DNA from: a virus
Reading direction: 5' to 3' (one strand)
Length of the DNA: 20,652 nt
Virus record (IMG/VR): IMGVR_UViG_3300038369_000535
Coordinates: 5,405 to 26,056 of that record
The translations under genes and the position numbers were made by a program. The stretch's first letter is position 1. Each line of letters starts with the position of its first letter. The notes under the pieces were generated by a model. The model did not search any database, had not been told where the DNA came from, and was given only the letters and a program-made list of their open reading frames with translations. Shown here piece by piece: positions 7,857 through 14,561 of the stretch.

Positions 7857-8050
7857 AGTTTTTGAATCACCCATTGGTAGATAATTGGTATTCTGCTATT
7901 GCTATAAATGTTTTTATTCTATATCTATCATATAAAATTATAGTATATGGTGGCACAGGAAAATTTAAAAAACATCTTGACAAATTACTAGATTTTGTTT
8001 TAATGAGAAAAAAAGAAGATAAAGTAAACAGTGGAGCAAAGTTTGGCTAG
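7850..8050 (+). CDS. Small single-pass membrane protein, 66 aa
   Basis: The peptide has one hydrophobic segment at about residues 14-33 (YSAIAINVFILYLSYKIIVY) followed by a basic tail (KKHLDKLL...RKKEDK), predicting an inner-membrane protein with its C-terminus inside by the positive-inside rule. The start overlaps the preceding small gene by 7 bases, and the end overlaps the predicted start of the clamp-loader-like gene. No family recognised; small membrane proteins are common in phage early regions and may act on host envelope functions. Confidence 0.65.
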   Translation: MVEFLNHPLVDNWYSAIAINVFILYLSYKIIVYGGTGKFKKHLDKLLDFVLMRKKEDKVNSGAKFG

Positions 8051-8510
8051 GAAAGTGCAAATACCATTAAAAGAAGTAATGTCCAATTTAGATAAGAGAA
8101 ATAAGAATTGGTATAACTCTCTGACTGCTGAACAGAAAAAAGCATTTAGCACATGGATGATGATGAGATATGCTAGTAGTGTGCAAGGTAAAAATGCGGC
8201 ACATTATTTGTTTATGATTAATGAACTAGTTAATAAAAACTTTGAAGATATTTATAAGCATCCAGAATTACAATGGTTATTGCTGTCAGCAAGTGGTATA
8301 GGCAAAATTGAATTTCATCCATATATAAAACCACCAAACACAAGAAAGAAAAAAGATAAAGTAAGTGAATTTTTATATGAACTGTTTCCACTTTTAAAAA
8401 GTGATGAGATAGATTTAATGTTAAGTATAAACACAAAAGAACAATTAAAGGAACTAGCAATTGAGCACGGCTACGATGACAAAACAATCAAAGACATCTT
8501 TGGAAAATAG
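8031..8510 (+). CDS. Probable clamp-loader small subunit (T4 gp62-like)
   Basis: This 159-residue protein resembles, in layout, the gp62 subunit that joins gp44 to load the sliding clamp in T4-like phages. A short N-terminus is followed by a helical block (WYNSLTAEQ...FSTWMMMRYASS) and HYLFMINELVNK. A basic segment follows (IKPPNTRKKKDK), then a C-terminal LKELAIEHGYDDKTIKDIFGK that matches the usual ending with a short helix about a GY(D/S) turn. The assignment is by motif spacing and recollection of marine T4-like homologues, not by search. The first start is GTG at 8031; GTG 8055 and ATG 8079 are alternatives because none has a strong ribosome site. It overlaps both neighbours. No gp44 or gp45 gene is visible here. 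Confidence 0.6.
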   Translation: MEQSLARKVQIPLKEVMSNLDKRNKNWYNSLTAEQKKAFSTWMMMRYASSVQGKNAAHYLFMINELVNKNFEDIYKHPELQWLLLSASGIGKIEFHPYIKPPNTRKKKDKVSEFLYELFPLLKSDEIDLMLSINTKEQLKELAIEHGYDDKTIKDIFGK

Positions 8511-9180
8511 GCCAACCTGTAAATGGTGTGGTAAAAGTTTTATGAGTGAGCGAACACTAGCCGCTCATATGTGTCCAAAGAAACGAAGATTTGCAGATAG
8601 AGAAATGACACATGTACGTTTAGGCTATCGTGTGTTTCAATTGTTTTATGAATTAAATACAAGTTCTACTAAATCTAAGACTATAGAAGACTTTATAATG
8701 AGTCAATATTATGAAGGCTTTGTAAAATTTGGTAGAAGTTGTATTCGCAATGAATATTTAGTTCCAGAAGTATTTGCAGAATGGTTAATAAAGAATGGCA
8801 AGAAACTTGCTGATTGGCCAAAAGATTCAACTTACGATGAATTTTTATTACAGTATGTAAAGAAAGAACCAGGACTTAAAGCATTAGAAAGAAACATAAT
8901 TTATCTTAGTAAATGGGCAGAAGAACATGATTGTCCATGGCAAGACTACTTTAAATATGTAAGTACGCCTCGAGCGGTGTATGATATTCGAAGTGCTAAA
9001 ATAAGTCCTTGGCTCTTATATCTTTCAGAGTCAGGCGATCACTTGCTAACACGTCTTAATGATGAACAGATCAATATGATTAATCATATCATAGAAGCAA
9101 AGTTTTGGTTAAGTGTGTTTGCAAAGAATCCTGAAGAAACTAAAGAAATACAGGAAACATGTATTGAGGCAGGAATATAA
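8461..9180 (+). CDS. Zinc-finger protein, function unknown
   Basis: Near its N-terminus the protein has CKWCGKSFMSERTLAAHMC: Cys20 and Cys23, then His36 and Cys38, a C2H2-like finger with the last ligand Cys. The remaining ~200 residues are helical and rich in aromatic residues, with SPWLLYLSESG and LNDEQINMINHII blocks. I recall similar zinc-finger proteins as common unknowns in marine T4-like phages, but no function is established here. Nucleic-acid or protein binding is the natural guess. The TTG at 8461 has AAAGGA 8 bases upstream; ATG at 8476 is the alternative and would shorten the protein by 5 residues. It overlaps the gp62-like gene by 50 bases, which suggests coordinated expression with replication proteins. 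Confidence 0.8.
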   Translation: MSTATMTKQSKTSLENRPTCKWCGKSFMSERTLAAHMCPKKRRFADREMTHVRLGYRVFQLFYELNTSSTKSKTIEDFIMSQYYEGFVKFGRSCIRNEYLVPEVFAEWLIKNGKKLADWPKDSTYDEFLLQYVKKEPGLKALERNIIYLSKWAEEHDCPWQDYFKYVSTPRAVYDIRSAKISPWLLYLSESGDHLLTRLNDEQINMINHIIEAKFWLSVFAKNPEETKEIQETCIEAGI

Positions 9181-9182
9181 TA

Positions 9183-9857
9183 ATGAAAGTAAACTTAATT
9201 AGTCACAGTCAATCCGATGGTAGTTACATTATAGATAGTGCTAGTGCAACAGAACTTGTTGCCTTTTGTGCTAGAGTAAGTAACCCTAACAATCAGATGA
9301 ACAGCGAAACCAGTGAAAAGTTAATCAAGTATTTGATGAAACACAAACATTGGTCTCCTTTAGAAATGGTATCAGTTTGTTTAGAAATTGAAACAACAAG
9401 AGATATTGCAAGACAAATTCTTCGGCACAGGAGTTTTAGTTTTCAAGAGTTCAGTCAAAGATATGCTGACCCAACAAAAGATTTAGATTTTGAAATCAGA
9501 GAAGCAAGATTACAAGATCCAAAAAACAGGCAAAACAGTATTCCAACTGACGACTTCTCATTAAATCATCAATGGGAAGAAATGCAGAAAGATATCATTA
9601 GAGCATCAAGGCATGCATACACTTGGGCAATAGAAAAAGGTATTGCTAAGGAACAAGCCAGAGCAGTATTGCCTGAGGGTAATACTGTAAGCAGAATGTA
9701 TGTAAATGGTACACTTAGAAGTTGGGTACATTACATAGAACTACGTGGTGCTAATGGTACACAATTAGAACATATTAAAATTGCCAATGCAGTTGCAGAC
9801 GTGATATCAAGAGTATTTCCACTAGCAGAAGACTTTAAAAACAAAGAAATACAATAA
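9183..9857 (+). CDS. thyX: Flavin-dependent thymidylate synthase
   Basis: Makes dTMP from dUMP using methylene-tetrahydrofolate, FAD and NADPH. The signature RHRX7S is exact: RHR at 81-83 and Ser91 within RHRSFSFQEFSQRY. HWSPLEM at 56-62 lies where the family has its conserved His-x-Ser/Thr-Pro segment, and RAVLPEGNTVSRMYVNGTLRSW holds the usual C-terminal block. The 224-residue length is normal. A GCAGGA-like ribosome site precedes the ATG. It starts 2 bases after the zinc-finger gene. Its folate substrate is the product of GlyA, encoded 5 kb downstream. Confidence 0.95.
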   Translation: MKVNLISHSQSDGSYIIDSASATELVAFCARVSNPNNQMNSETSEKLIKYLMKHKHWSPLEMVSVCLEIETTRDIARQILRHRSFSFQEFSQRYADPTKDLDFEIREARLQDPKNRQNSIPTDDFSLNHQWEEMQKDIIRASRHAYTWAIEKGIAKEQARAVLPEGNTVSRMYVNGTLRSWVHYIELRGANGTQLEHIKIANAVADVISRVFPLAEDFKNKEIQ

Positions 9858-9884
9858 ATTATTCTATTTCAGTAACTTAATTGC

Positions 9885-9912
9885 AAAAACCGGTTGACAA
9901 AAACTGGTTTTT
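9885..9912 (+). terminator. Probable terminator hairpin overlapping a promoter
   Basis: AAAAACCGGT (9885-9894) can pair with ACTGGTTTTT (9903-9912) across an 8-base loop, with one G-T wobble, and further Ts follow to 9913. It lies 27 bases after the thyX stop and would act as a weak intrinsic terminator. The hairpin shares bases with the TTGACA at 9894-9899, so termination and initiation signals overlap here. The stem has only five GC-type pairs including the wobble, so efficiency is uncertain. Confidence 0.5.
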
Positions 9913-9921
9913 TGCTATTAT
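9894..9921 (+). promoter_or_regulatory. Sigma70-type promoter with extended -10
   Basis: TTGACA (9894-9899), 16 bases, then TGC directly before TATTAT (9916-9921). A transcript would start near 9928, with a ~23-base leader holding AAGGAG (9939-9944) before the ATG at 9951. The whole block from CGG at 9891 to the ATG is closely repeated at 11709-11769. Confidence 0.8.
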
Positions 9922-9938
9922 ATATGAACAGTTAGGAA

Positions 9939-9953
9939 AAGGAGTAATTTATG
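9939..9953 (+). repeat. Ribosome-site repeat, copy 1
   Basis: AAGGAGTAATTTATG occurs here and identically at 10207-10221, in each case ending in the start codon of a gene. Confidence 0.85.
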
Positions 9954-10208
9954 AATATTAACGAAATTAAACTAGCAATCTCAAAAGGCGAATTTAGTCT
10001 TGATGAACTTAACCAATTGACTAATTATATTCAGTCTGTTAAGGTAAACCAAGCCAAAAAGTCTTTAAAGGTTGGCGACGACGTATTTGTAGTCCAAAAG
10101 ACTAAACGAACATATGGTGTCATTAGAGACATCAAAATCAAGAAAGCCATTGTGTCCATGAGAGGACAACAATACAATGTTCCGCTTTCTATGATTGAAC
10201 CTGCATAA
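9951..10208 (+). CDS. Small protein with SH3/KOW-like C-terminal domain, 85 aa
   Basis: Residues 1-38 look helical (INEIKLAISKGEFSLDELNQLTNYIQSV), and residues 40-85 alternate strands: LKVGDDVFVVQ, RTYGVIRDIKIKKAIVSMRGQQYNVPLSMIEP. The latter resembles a small beta-barrel such as SH3 or KOW that binds nucleic acid or ribosomal targets. No family is named with certainty; comparable small proteins are common in T4-like marine phages as far as I recall. It is the first gene after a strong promoter with an excellent AAGGAG site, so it should be well expressed. Confidence 0.8.
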   Translation: MNINEIKLAISKGEFSLDELNQLTNYIQSVKVNQAKKSLKVGDDVFVVQKTKRTYGVIRDIKIKKAIVSMRGQQYNVPLSMIEPA

Positions 10209-10221
10209 GGAGTAATTTATG
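10207..10221 (+). repeat. Ribosome-site repeat, copy 2
   Basis: Identical 15-base copy of the ribosome site at 9939-9953. It overlaps the stop codon of the 85-aa protein gene and gives the lipoprotein gene the same translation start signal as the promoter-proximal gene. Confidence 0.85.
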
Positions 10222-11703
10222 CATAATTTACCTGCAATACTTTGTAGTATTTTTTTAATTGTAGGTTGCGGAGGCGGAGGAGGTTCTGAACCAGTTACAC
10301 CAGAGCCTACACCACCACCTACCCCACCTACCCCACCGCCCACAGCAACTTTTTCTGATGATCCAATTATTTTGTCAGATATTCAAAGTTACTATGTAGA
10401 CCAATGCTTGATTCCAAACATTGGTTCTGTTATTCCAGTAGATATCAATGGAGACCAAGATGACGATTTTATTATTCATTATTGGTGTCCTCAAGAAGAG
10501 TTTGGTAATTCTGTTAGAACAGATACACCAAATGCTATTGTTGCCTATGTAAGCACAGGAGGTGTTTACGATATAGACAATTACAATGTGTTTGGAGAAA
10601 GTTATGTATCGCTTACCGGTGCTTCAAGAAAAGTAGCAGTAGCAGATATAAATGGAGATGGCAAGGAAGACATTGCATTTGCTATGAACAACGAAGATGG
10701 TAGAGCAACTTGGGAACCTGAAGATCAACTTAGTAATGGTGCTATACCAGTTGTATTATTAAGCACTGAAACTGGTTACGAAATTTTCCAACTTGGTGTT
10801 GCTGACTGGGGACATGAAGTACAAATTACCACAACAGGTGATGTGTTGTTTACAGGATACAATGTAGGTACTCAAGCATTTAATTACAACGGTAGTGCCT
10901 GGGCAAATGTCACCGATTACTATCCTGAACTAAGTCCAAAGTCACATTTAGTTGGACCCAATGTGTCATACATTGCAAATGAAGTAACCAATGCTGGCGA
11001 GGTCGGTGTAGAGATTTTACAACGATCTGGAGGCGAATGGGTATCCTTTGCTGATTACTTTATAAAAGAAGAGTTTAAGGTACAGTTGGAAGGTTGGAAC
11101 AATACGGGTTCGGGTAATTATTCTGATATAGGTGTTTTTAAATTTAACAATGTAAACTACATTGGTGGCAACATTGACAAAATGTGTTTGATACAAATGA
11201 ATGATAAAACATTGTTAGTACCTAAAATACAATCTATGGCACTAATAGATGGCACAGAACCTCAGGAAGGACTGTCATATCAAGAAGTTGATACTACACC
11301 TGTTAATCTGTTTATCTTCTTAGACTTAGTTGAAAATGAACTACAGTTATTTGAATCTCCCATAGAAGAAGAAATGATTAACTATAATTTCAACGAGTTT
11401 TCATGTGAGGATATTACTAGCAACGGCAGAGGAGATATAGTTGCTTCAGTATTCAGTCAAAATTGGGACGAAGATACACCTGAGAGAAGAGGTGTACCAA
11501 TAGTTTACATAAATGATGGTTCAGATACACTTGTTACAGTTGACACTAGTGAGTGGCCTACATTCTCTGAGGATTTACAAGACTCATTAGGGTTTATGAA
11601 TGATATCAATAATGATGGTTTAGTGGACCTAATTATGCATGGAATTACCACAGAATACAACGGAAATGTGGAAATATACCTAGCAAATAGCAATATTGAC
11701 TAA
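10219..11703 (+). CDS. Large lipoprotein with FG-GAP/VCBS-type calcium motifs
   Basis: Predicted exported lipoprotein of 494 residues. A short signal ends in a lipobox IVGC, so Cys17 would be lipidated; Gly18 rather than Asp follows, compatible with outer-membrane sorting. A run of glycines and a Pro/Thr-rich spacer (about 24-43) link it to a large beta-rich domain. Calcium-loop motifs VDINGDQDDD (74-83) and VADINGDGKEDIAF (141-154), plus NDINNDGLVDL near the C-terminus, are typical of FG-GAP or VCBS beta-propeller repeats. Only three are clear. Such proteins are normal for marine bacterial surfaces but unusual as phage genes. It shares a promoter with the 85-aa protein. Function unknown; adhesion, receptor blocking or ligand binding are possible. 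Confidence 0.9.
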   Translation: MHNLPAILCSIFLIVGCGGGGGSEPVTPEPTPPPTPPTPPPTATFSDDPIILSDIQSYYVDQCLIPNIGSVIPVDINGDQDDDFIIHYWCPQEEFGNSVRTDTPNAIVAYVSTGGVYDIDNYNVFGESYVSLTGASRKVAVADINGDGKEDIAFAMNNEDGRATWEPEDQLSNGAIPVVLLSTETGYEIFQLGVADWGHEVQITTTGDVLFTGYNVGTQAFNYNGSAWANVTDYYPELSPKSHLVGPNVSYIANEVTNAGEVGVEILQRSGGEWVSFADYFIKEEFKVQLEGWNNTGSGNYSDIGVFKFNNVNYIGGNIDKMCLIQMNDKTLLVPKIQSMALIDGTEPQEGLSYQEVDTTPVNLFIFLDLVENELQLFESPIEEEMINYNFNEFSCEDITSNGRGDIVASVFSQNWDEDTPERRGVPIVYINDGSDTLVTVDTSEWPTFSEDLQDSLGFMNDINNDGLVDLIMHGITTEYNGNVEIYLANSNID

Positions 11704-11711
11704 GATTTCGG

Positions 11712-11739
11712 TTGACAAAACAGCAAAATTTGCTATTAT
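11712..11739 (+). promoter_or_regulatory. Sigma70-type promoter with extended -10, near-copy of the 9894 promoter
   Basis: TTGACA (11712-11717), 16 bases, TGC, then TATTAT (11734-11739). The predicted start is near 11746, with a leader containing GTTAGGAAA and TAGGAG before the ATG at 11769. The distance from CGG to ATG is 60 bases in both copies. AGCAAA (11722-11727) and TTTGCT (11729-11734) form a dyad between the two promoter boxes that is absent from the other copy. Confidence 0.8.
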
Positions 11740-11768
11740 ATATACATAGTTAGGAAATAGGAGTTGTT

Positions 11769-12038
11769 ATGCAAATACCCGCAAATTTAGCAAGATCGTT
11801 TAATAAAGCAGTATCTAACCCAGAAAACATTCAGACAAATGGACATGTAAACTGGAATTTTGTAGATGCTGATGTTTACATGGATGTTGGTCCAAAAAAT
11901 AATCAAAGTAATGTATTGCATTACAAAATGTTTGACTTTTTAGCAGATGCTTTTGAAAAAGCAAACGGCAAACAAATTCAAGGCAAAGAAGCAACATTAG
12001 GTGTGTTTTCAGAATATGCCGAGGAAGGGTTACAGTAA
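11769..12038 (+). CDS. Hypothetical protein, 89 aa
   Basis: First gene after the second promoter copy, with a good TAGGAG ribosome site. The protein is soluble, with a mixed N-terminus (ANLARSFNKAVSNPEN), a short WNFVDADVYMDVGP strand region and a helix around FDFLADAFEKANGK. No motif recognised. Its stop overlaps the next start by 1 base (TAATG). Confidence 0.75.
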   Translation: MQIPANLARSFNKAVSNPENIQTNGHVNWNFVDADVYMDVGPKNNQSNVLHYKMFDFLADAFEKANGKQIQGKEATLGVFSEYAEEGLQ

Positions 12039-12226
12039 TGCATTCTGTTATCAGCAATAACAAGCGAAAAGTTAAAGTTGCAAAGCAGTATGCAGAATTA
12101 ACACTGGACGATGTCAGACCACCACTACCAGGAGAGGATGATTACATTGACCAAGAAAATGGTCAGTGTTGTTGTGGTGAGTATGACTGTCCTGATTCTT
12201 ATTCATGTTGGACAAGAGGTTGGTAA
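12038..12226 (+). CDS. Small cysteine-rich protein, 62 aa
   Basis: The basic N-terminal part is followed by an acidic proline segment (DVRPPLPGEDDY) and a C-terminal cluster CCCGEYDCPDSYSCW. The five cysteines within 15 residues could bind zinc. The gene is packed by TAATG overlaps on both sides, which supports it. The function is not recognisable. Confidence 0.65.
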   Translation: MHSVISNNKRKVKVAKQYAELTLDDVRPPLPGEDDYIDQENGQCCCGEYDCPDSYSCWTRGW

Positions 12227-12450
12227 TGGCTAAAAAGCAATACGCACAAATTGAAGGTTATGGGCGATTAATGGTTCCTTTGAACTTATTGGAAAAAATT
12301 GCCGCTGAAGGATATGTTGTCGAGACTGGTTATGGTGACAACAACGAGATATCTATCACAAAAGTTGAAAAGATATCTGGTGTTAAGTTGTGGACACAGG
12401 ATGATGTTGATGCCGCTATTGTTCAACAAAAACTTGAGGAGTCTAAATGA
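12226..12450 (+). CDS. Hypothetical protein, 74 aa
   Basis: The start at ATG 12226 overlaps the previous stop; an in-frame TTG at 12205 is a less likely alternative. The product begins MAKKQYAQIEGYGRLMVPLNLLEKI and contains a strand-rich middle and an acidic, helical end (TQDDVDAAIVQQKLEE). No family recognised. It overlaps the ligase start by 4 bases (ATGA). Confidence 0.7.
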   Translation: MAKKQYAQIEGYGRLMVPLNLLEKIAAEGYVVETGYGDNNEISITKVEKISGVKLWTQDDVDAAIVQQKLEESK

Positions 12451-13715
12451 ACCCTTGGAACATAATTCAAAAGTTAGAATCAGATAATAGCAGACTGTTC
12501 AAAGAGTCTGTTATTGCTGATAATATTGATAACGACACATTTGTTTGGGGAGCCAGACTTGCTCTTGACCCTATGATAACATTTGGTGTCCAACAAGTTC
12601 CTGTAAAGAAAGATCCAACAGGCGAAGGTCTTAGCAACGAGGACTTTGATAAACTTGCTAGAGACTTAGAACAAAGAGAACTTACAGGACATGCGGCCAG
12701 AGATGCTATTCTAATTGCTATGGCCAAGGCTACACAAGAACAATGGAATGATTGGTACAGAAGAATACTAATTAAAGATCTCCGTTGTGGTGTTAGTGAA
12801 AAAACAATCAACAATGTGCAGAAAGATACTATCCCTGTATTTGGTTGTATGTTAGCACATGATGGTGCTAAACACCCCAAGAAGATTACAGGTGAATGTT
12901 ATGTTGAATACAAATACGATGGCGTTAGGGTTATTGCTATTGTGCAAAACAATAGTGCAACCTTACATAGCCGAAACGGGAAACTACTTTCCAACTTCCC
13001 ACATATCGAAGAAGCACTCAGCAAACCAGAATTTAATAATTTGGTATTCGATGGCGAAGTAATGAGTGAGGACTTCCAAAGTCTAATGAAGCAGGTGCAT
13101 AGAAAAGAAGGTGCACAGACACAAGATGCCTACTTAGCATTGTTTGATATGTTGACACTAGATGAATTCAATGCTGGTGGCACTGAACTTAATGCATTGC
13201 ACAGACGTGAAAGAATGCTTGCCTTAGACTTTGACAGCAACATTACTGTGGTAGATGCTACACTGGTTAATTTTAATACACCAGAAGGCACAGAACAGTT
13301 TGATGCTATGAACAAAGAAGCATTAGACAAAGGTTATGAAGGACTTATGATCAAGCCAATACATGAAGGTTACAAATGTAAACGTAGCCATGCTTGGTTA
13401 AAAGTAAAACCTTTTATAGAAGTAACACTTACAGTTGTAGGTTTAGAAGAAGGCACAGGTCGTAACGAAGGACTACTTGGTGCACTTATTGTAGAAGGTG
13501 AAGATGATGGTAAGTTCTTCCATCTTAACGTTGGCAGTGGCTTAACAGATCAAGACAGAGAAGACATTTGGTCAAATCAAGATCAAGTGTTAGGACAATT
13601 GGTTGAGATTAGAGCCGATGCCGCAACACAATCTCAAGATGCTGAAGATACTTGGAGTTTGCGTTTTCCGAGATTTAAAACTTTCAGAGGTTTTGAGATA
13701 GGAGAAAAATTATGA
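12447..13715 (+). CDS. ATP-dependent DNA ligase (T4 gp30-like)
   Basis: Seals nicks in DNA, for example between Okazaki fragments, through an AMP-lysine intermediate. The nucleotidyltransferase motifs are all visible: motif I EYKYDGVR with the adenylated Lys156, motif III LVFDGEVMS, motif IIIa LALFDML, motif IV GYEGLMIK and motif V HAWLKVKP. A C-terminal OB-fold region follows with an RFPRFKTFRG ending, typical of the family's motif VI area. At 422 residues it is slightly shorter than T4 gp30 (487). It starts inside the stop of the preceding small gene and its own stop overlaps a 32-codon gene, so it lies inside a long operon from the promoter at 11712. Confidence 0.95.
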   Translation: MNPWNIIQKLESDNSRLFKESVIADNIDNDTFVWGARLALDPMITFGVQQVPVKKDPTGEGLSNEDFDKLARDLEQRELTGHAARDAILIAMAKATQEQWNDWYRRILIKDLRCGVSEKTINNVQKDTIPVFGCMLAHDGAKHPKKITGECYVEYKYDGVRVIAIVQNNSATLHSRNGKLLSNFPHIEEALSKPEFNNLVFDGEVMSEDFQSLMKQVHRKEGAQTQDAYLALFDMLTLDEFNAGGTELNALHRRERMLALDFDSNITVVDATLVNFNTPEGTEQFDAMNKEALDKGYEGLMIKPIHEGYKCKRSHAWLKVKPFIEVTLTVVGLEEGTGRNEGLLGALIVEGEDDGKFFHLNVGSGLTDQDREDIWSNQDQVLGQLVEIRADAATQSQDAEDTWSLRFPRFKTFRGFEIGEKL

Positions 13716-13810
13716 CAGTAGAACAATGGGAAATATTGGCATGGTTATTTTTAATTACTGCAGGTATGCTGACTGTTGCTGTCATGTGGTATCAGATGAG
13801 AATTAAATAA
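13712..13810 (+). CDS. Tiny membrane protein, 32 aa
   Basis: A short frame begins with ATGA overlap at the ligase stop, behind AGGAG (13700-13704), and ends with TAATG overlap at the next gene. It encodes MTVEQWEILAWLFLITAGML followed by TVAVMWYQMRIK, essentially one transmembrane helix of about 20 residues with a basic end. The ribosome site and exact packing argue that it is translated. Function unknown. Confidence 0.65.
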   Translation: MTVEQWEILAWLFLITAGMLTVAVMWYQMRIK

Positions 13811-14064
13811 TGGAAAAATATTTAGTATCAGATCTCACTGATAAACGTAACCATAGACAGAAAATTTACAAGTTTCCAAATGGTTATGGTGCAAGTGTTA
13901 TTCAAGGACCATACACTTACGGTGGACCTGATGGTAAATGGGAGTTGGCTGTTTTGGATAAGAACAAAGACTTATGTTACACAACACCTATTACTGAAGA
14001 TGTTGTAGGACATTTAAATGACCCTGAAGTTGATAATTTGTTGAGACAAATTAAACAATTATGA
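13810..14064 (+). CDS. Hypothetical protein, 84 aa
   Basis: Soluble protein with a strand-rich core KFPNGYGASVIQGPYTYGG followed by WELAVLD and a C-terminal helical part (VVGHLNDPEVDNLLRQIKQL). Proteins with this FPNGYGASV...GPYSYGG pattern are, in my recollection, widespread unknowns in T4-like phages. The gene overlaps the tiny membrane gene by one base. Confidence 0.8.
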   Translation: MEKYLVSDLTDKRNHRQKIYKFPNGYGASVIQGPYTYGGPDGKWELAVLDKNKDLCYTTPITEDVVGHLNDPEVDNLLRQIKQL

Positions 14065-14065
14065 A

Positions 14066-14548
14066 ATGTTACATCCTCTAGAACAGCAATACATTGATCA
14101 CCTCGCATTAGGCAATGAAAATGAGCCTGGAATGTTACTATTGCCAGAACATCATGTAATCCATACCACTGTAAAAAATGTTTTAGAAAACAAACATGAA
14201 GACTTAAATGATATGTCCTTGGTATATTGGATTTGGTTGGATAAAGATAACAATGATTTTTTATACATTGGCACAACAGACAAAAATGTAAAAGTTAGAT
14301 TAACAACACATTATGCAAAAAATGATGGTGTGTTACAAGAGGACGGAAGACGTATTAAGTTGGAATCAGTTGGCGAATTTAATGATACTGGAAGTTGGAA
14401 AGACTGGAGAAGTATAAAACATAAATGGCCAAATTTTGATTATTACAATGCAGATGTAACTCTCTTCAAAGTAAGAAACGCCGAAACAAATGCTATACAT
14501 CTTTACAAGCCAAAGGCCAACAAAGAATATAGTAAAGATTATCTATAG
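14066..14548 (+). CDS. Possible GIY-YIG nuclease-like protein, diverged
   Basis: Residues about 52-85 read LVYWIWL...NDFLYIGTTDKNVKVRLTTHYA, where a GIY-YIG domain has a GIY strand, then YIG(Q/T)T and an Arg about ten residues later. The C-terminal part NAETNAIHLYKPKANKE resembles the closing helix with the catalytic Glu and a later Asn. The first motif is changed from GIY to VYW, so activity is uncertain. The family includes homing and repair nucleases. The N-terminal 50 residues are not recognised. ATG 14066 is the only sensible start; it lies one base after the preceding stop. Confidence 0.65.
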   Translation: MLHPLEQQYIDHLALGNENEPGMLLLPEHHVIHTTVKNVLENKHEDLNDMSLVYWIWLDKDNNDFLYIGTTDKNVKVRLTTHYAKNDGVLQEDGRRIKLESVGEFNDTGSWKDWRSIKHKWPNFDYYNADVTLFKVRNAETNAIHLYKPKANKEYSKDYL

Positions 14549-14556
14549 GATAAATA
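14549..14556 (+). promoter_or_regulatory. Late-promoter-like GATAAATA before glyA
   Basis: GATAAATA matches the NATAAATA form of T4-type late promoters and sits exactly 5 bases before the glyA ATG, the same distance as at 16903-16910. A single 8-base match in AT-rich DNA can be chance, and the position would give almost no leader. Confidence 0.35.
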
Positions 14557-14561
14557 TTCGC

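Noticed and set aside
10297-10350. Proline/threonine codon repeats as possible tandem repeat or recombination site
   Set aside because: It is the simple spacer of the lipoprotein; similar spacers follow the lipobox in many surface lipoproteins.
12205-12225. TTG start for the 74-aa gene
   Set aside because: The ATG at 12226 overlaps the previous stop in the style of neighbouring genes, so it is preferred.
14490-14561. Longer glyA start
   Set aside because: The extra 24 residues overlap the GIY-YIG-like gene and do not resemble GlyA.
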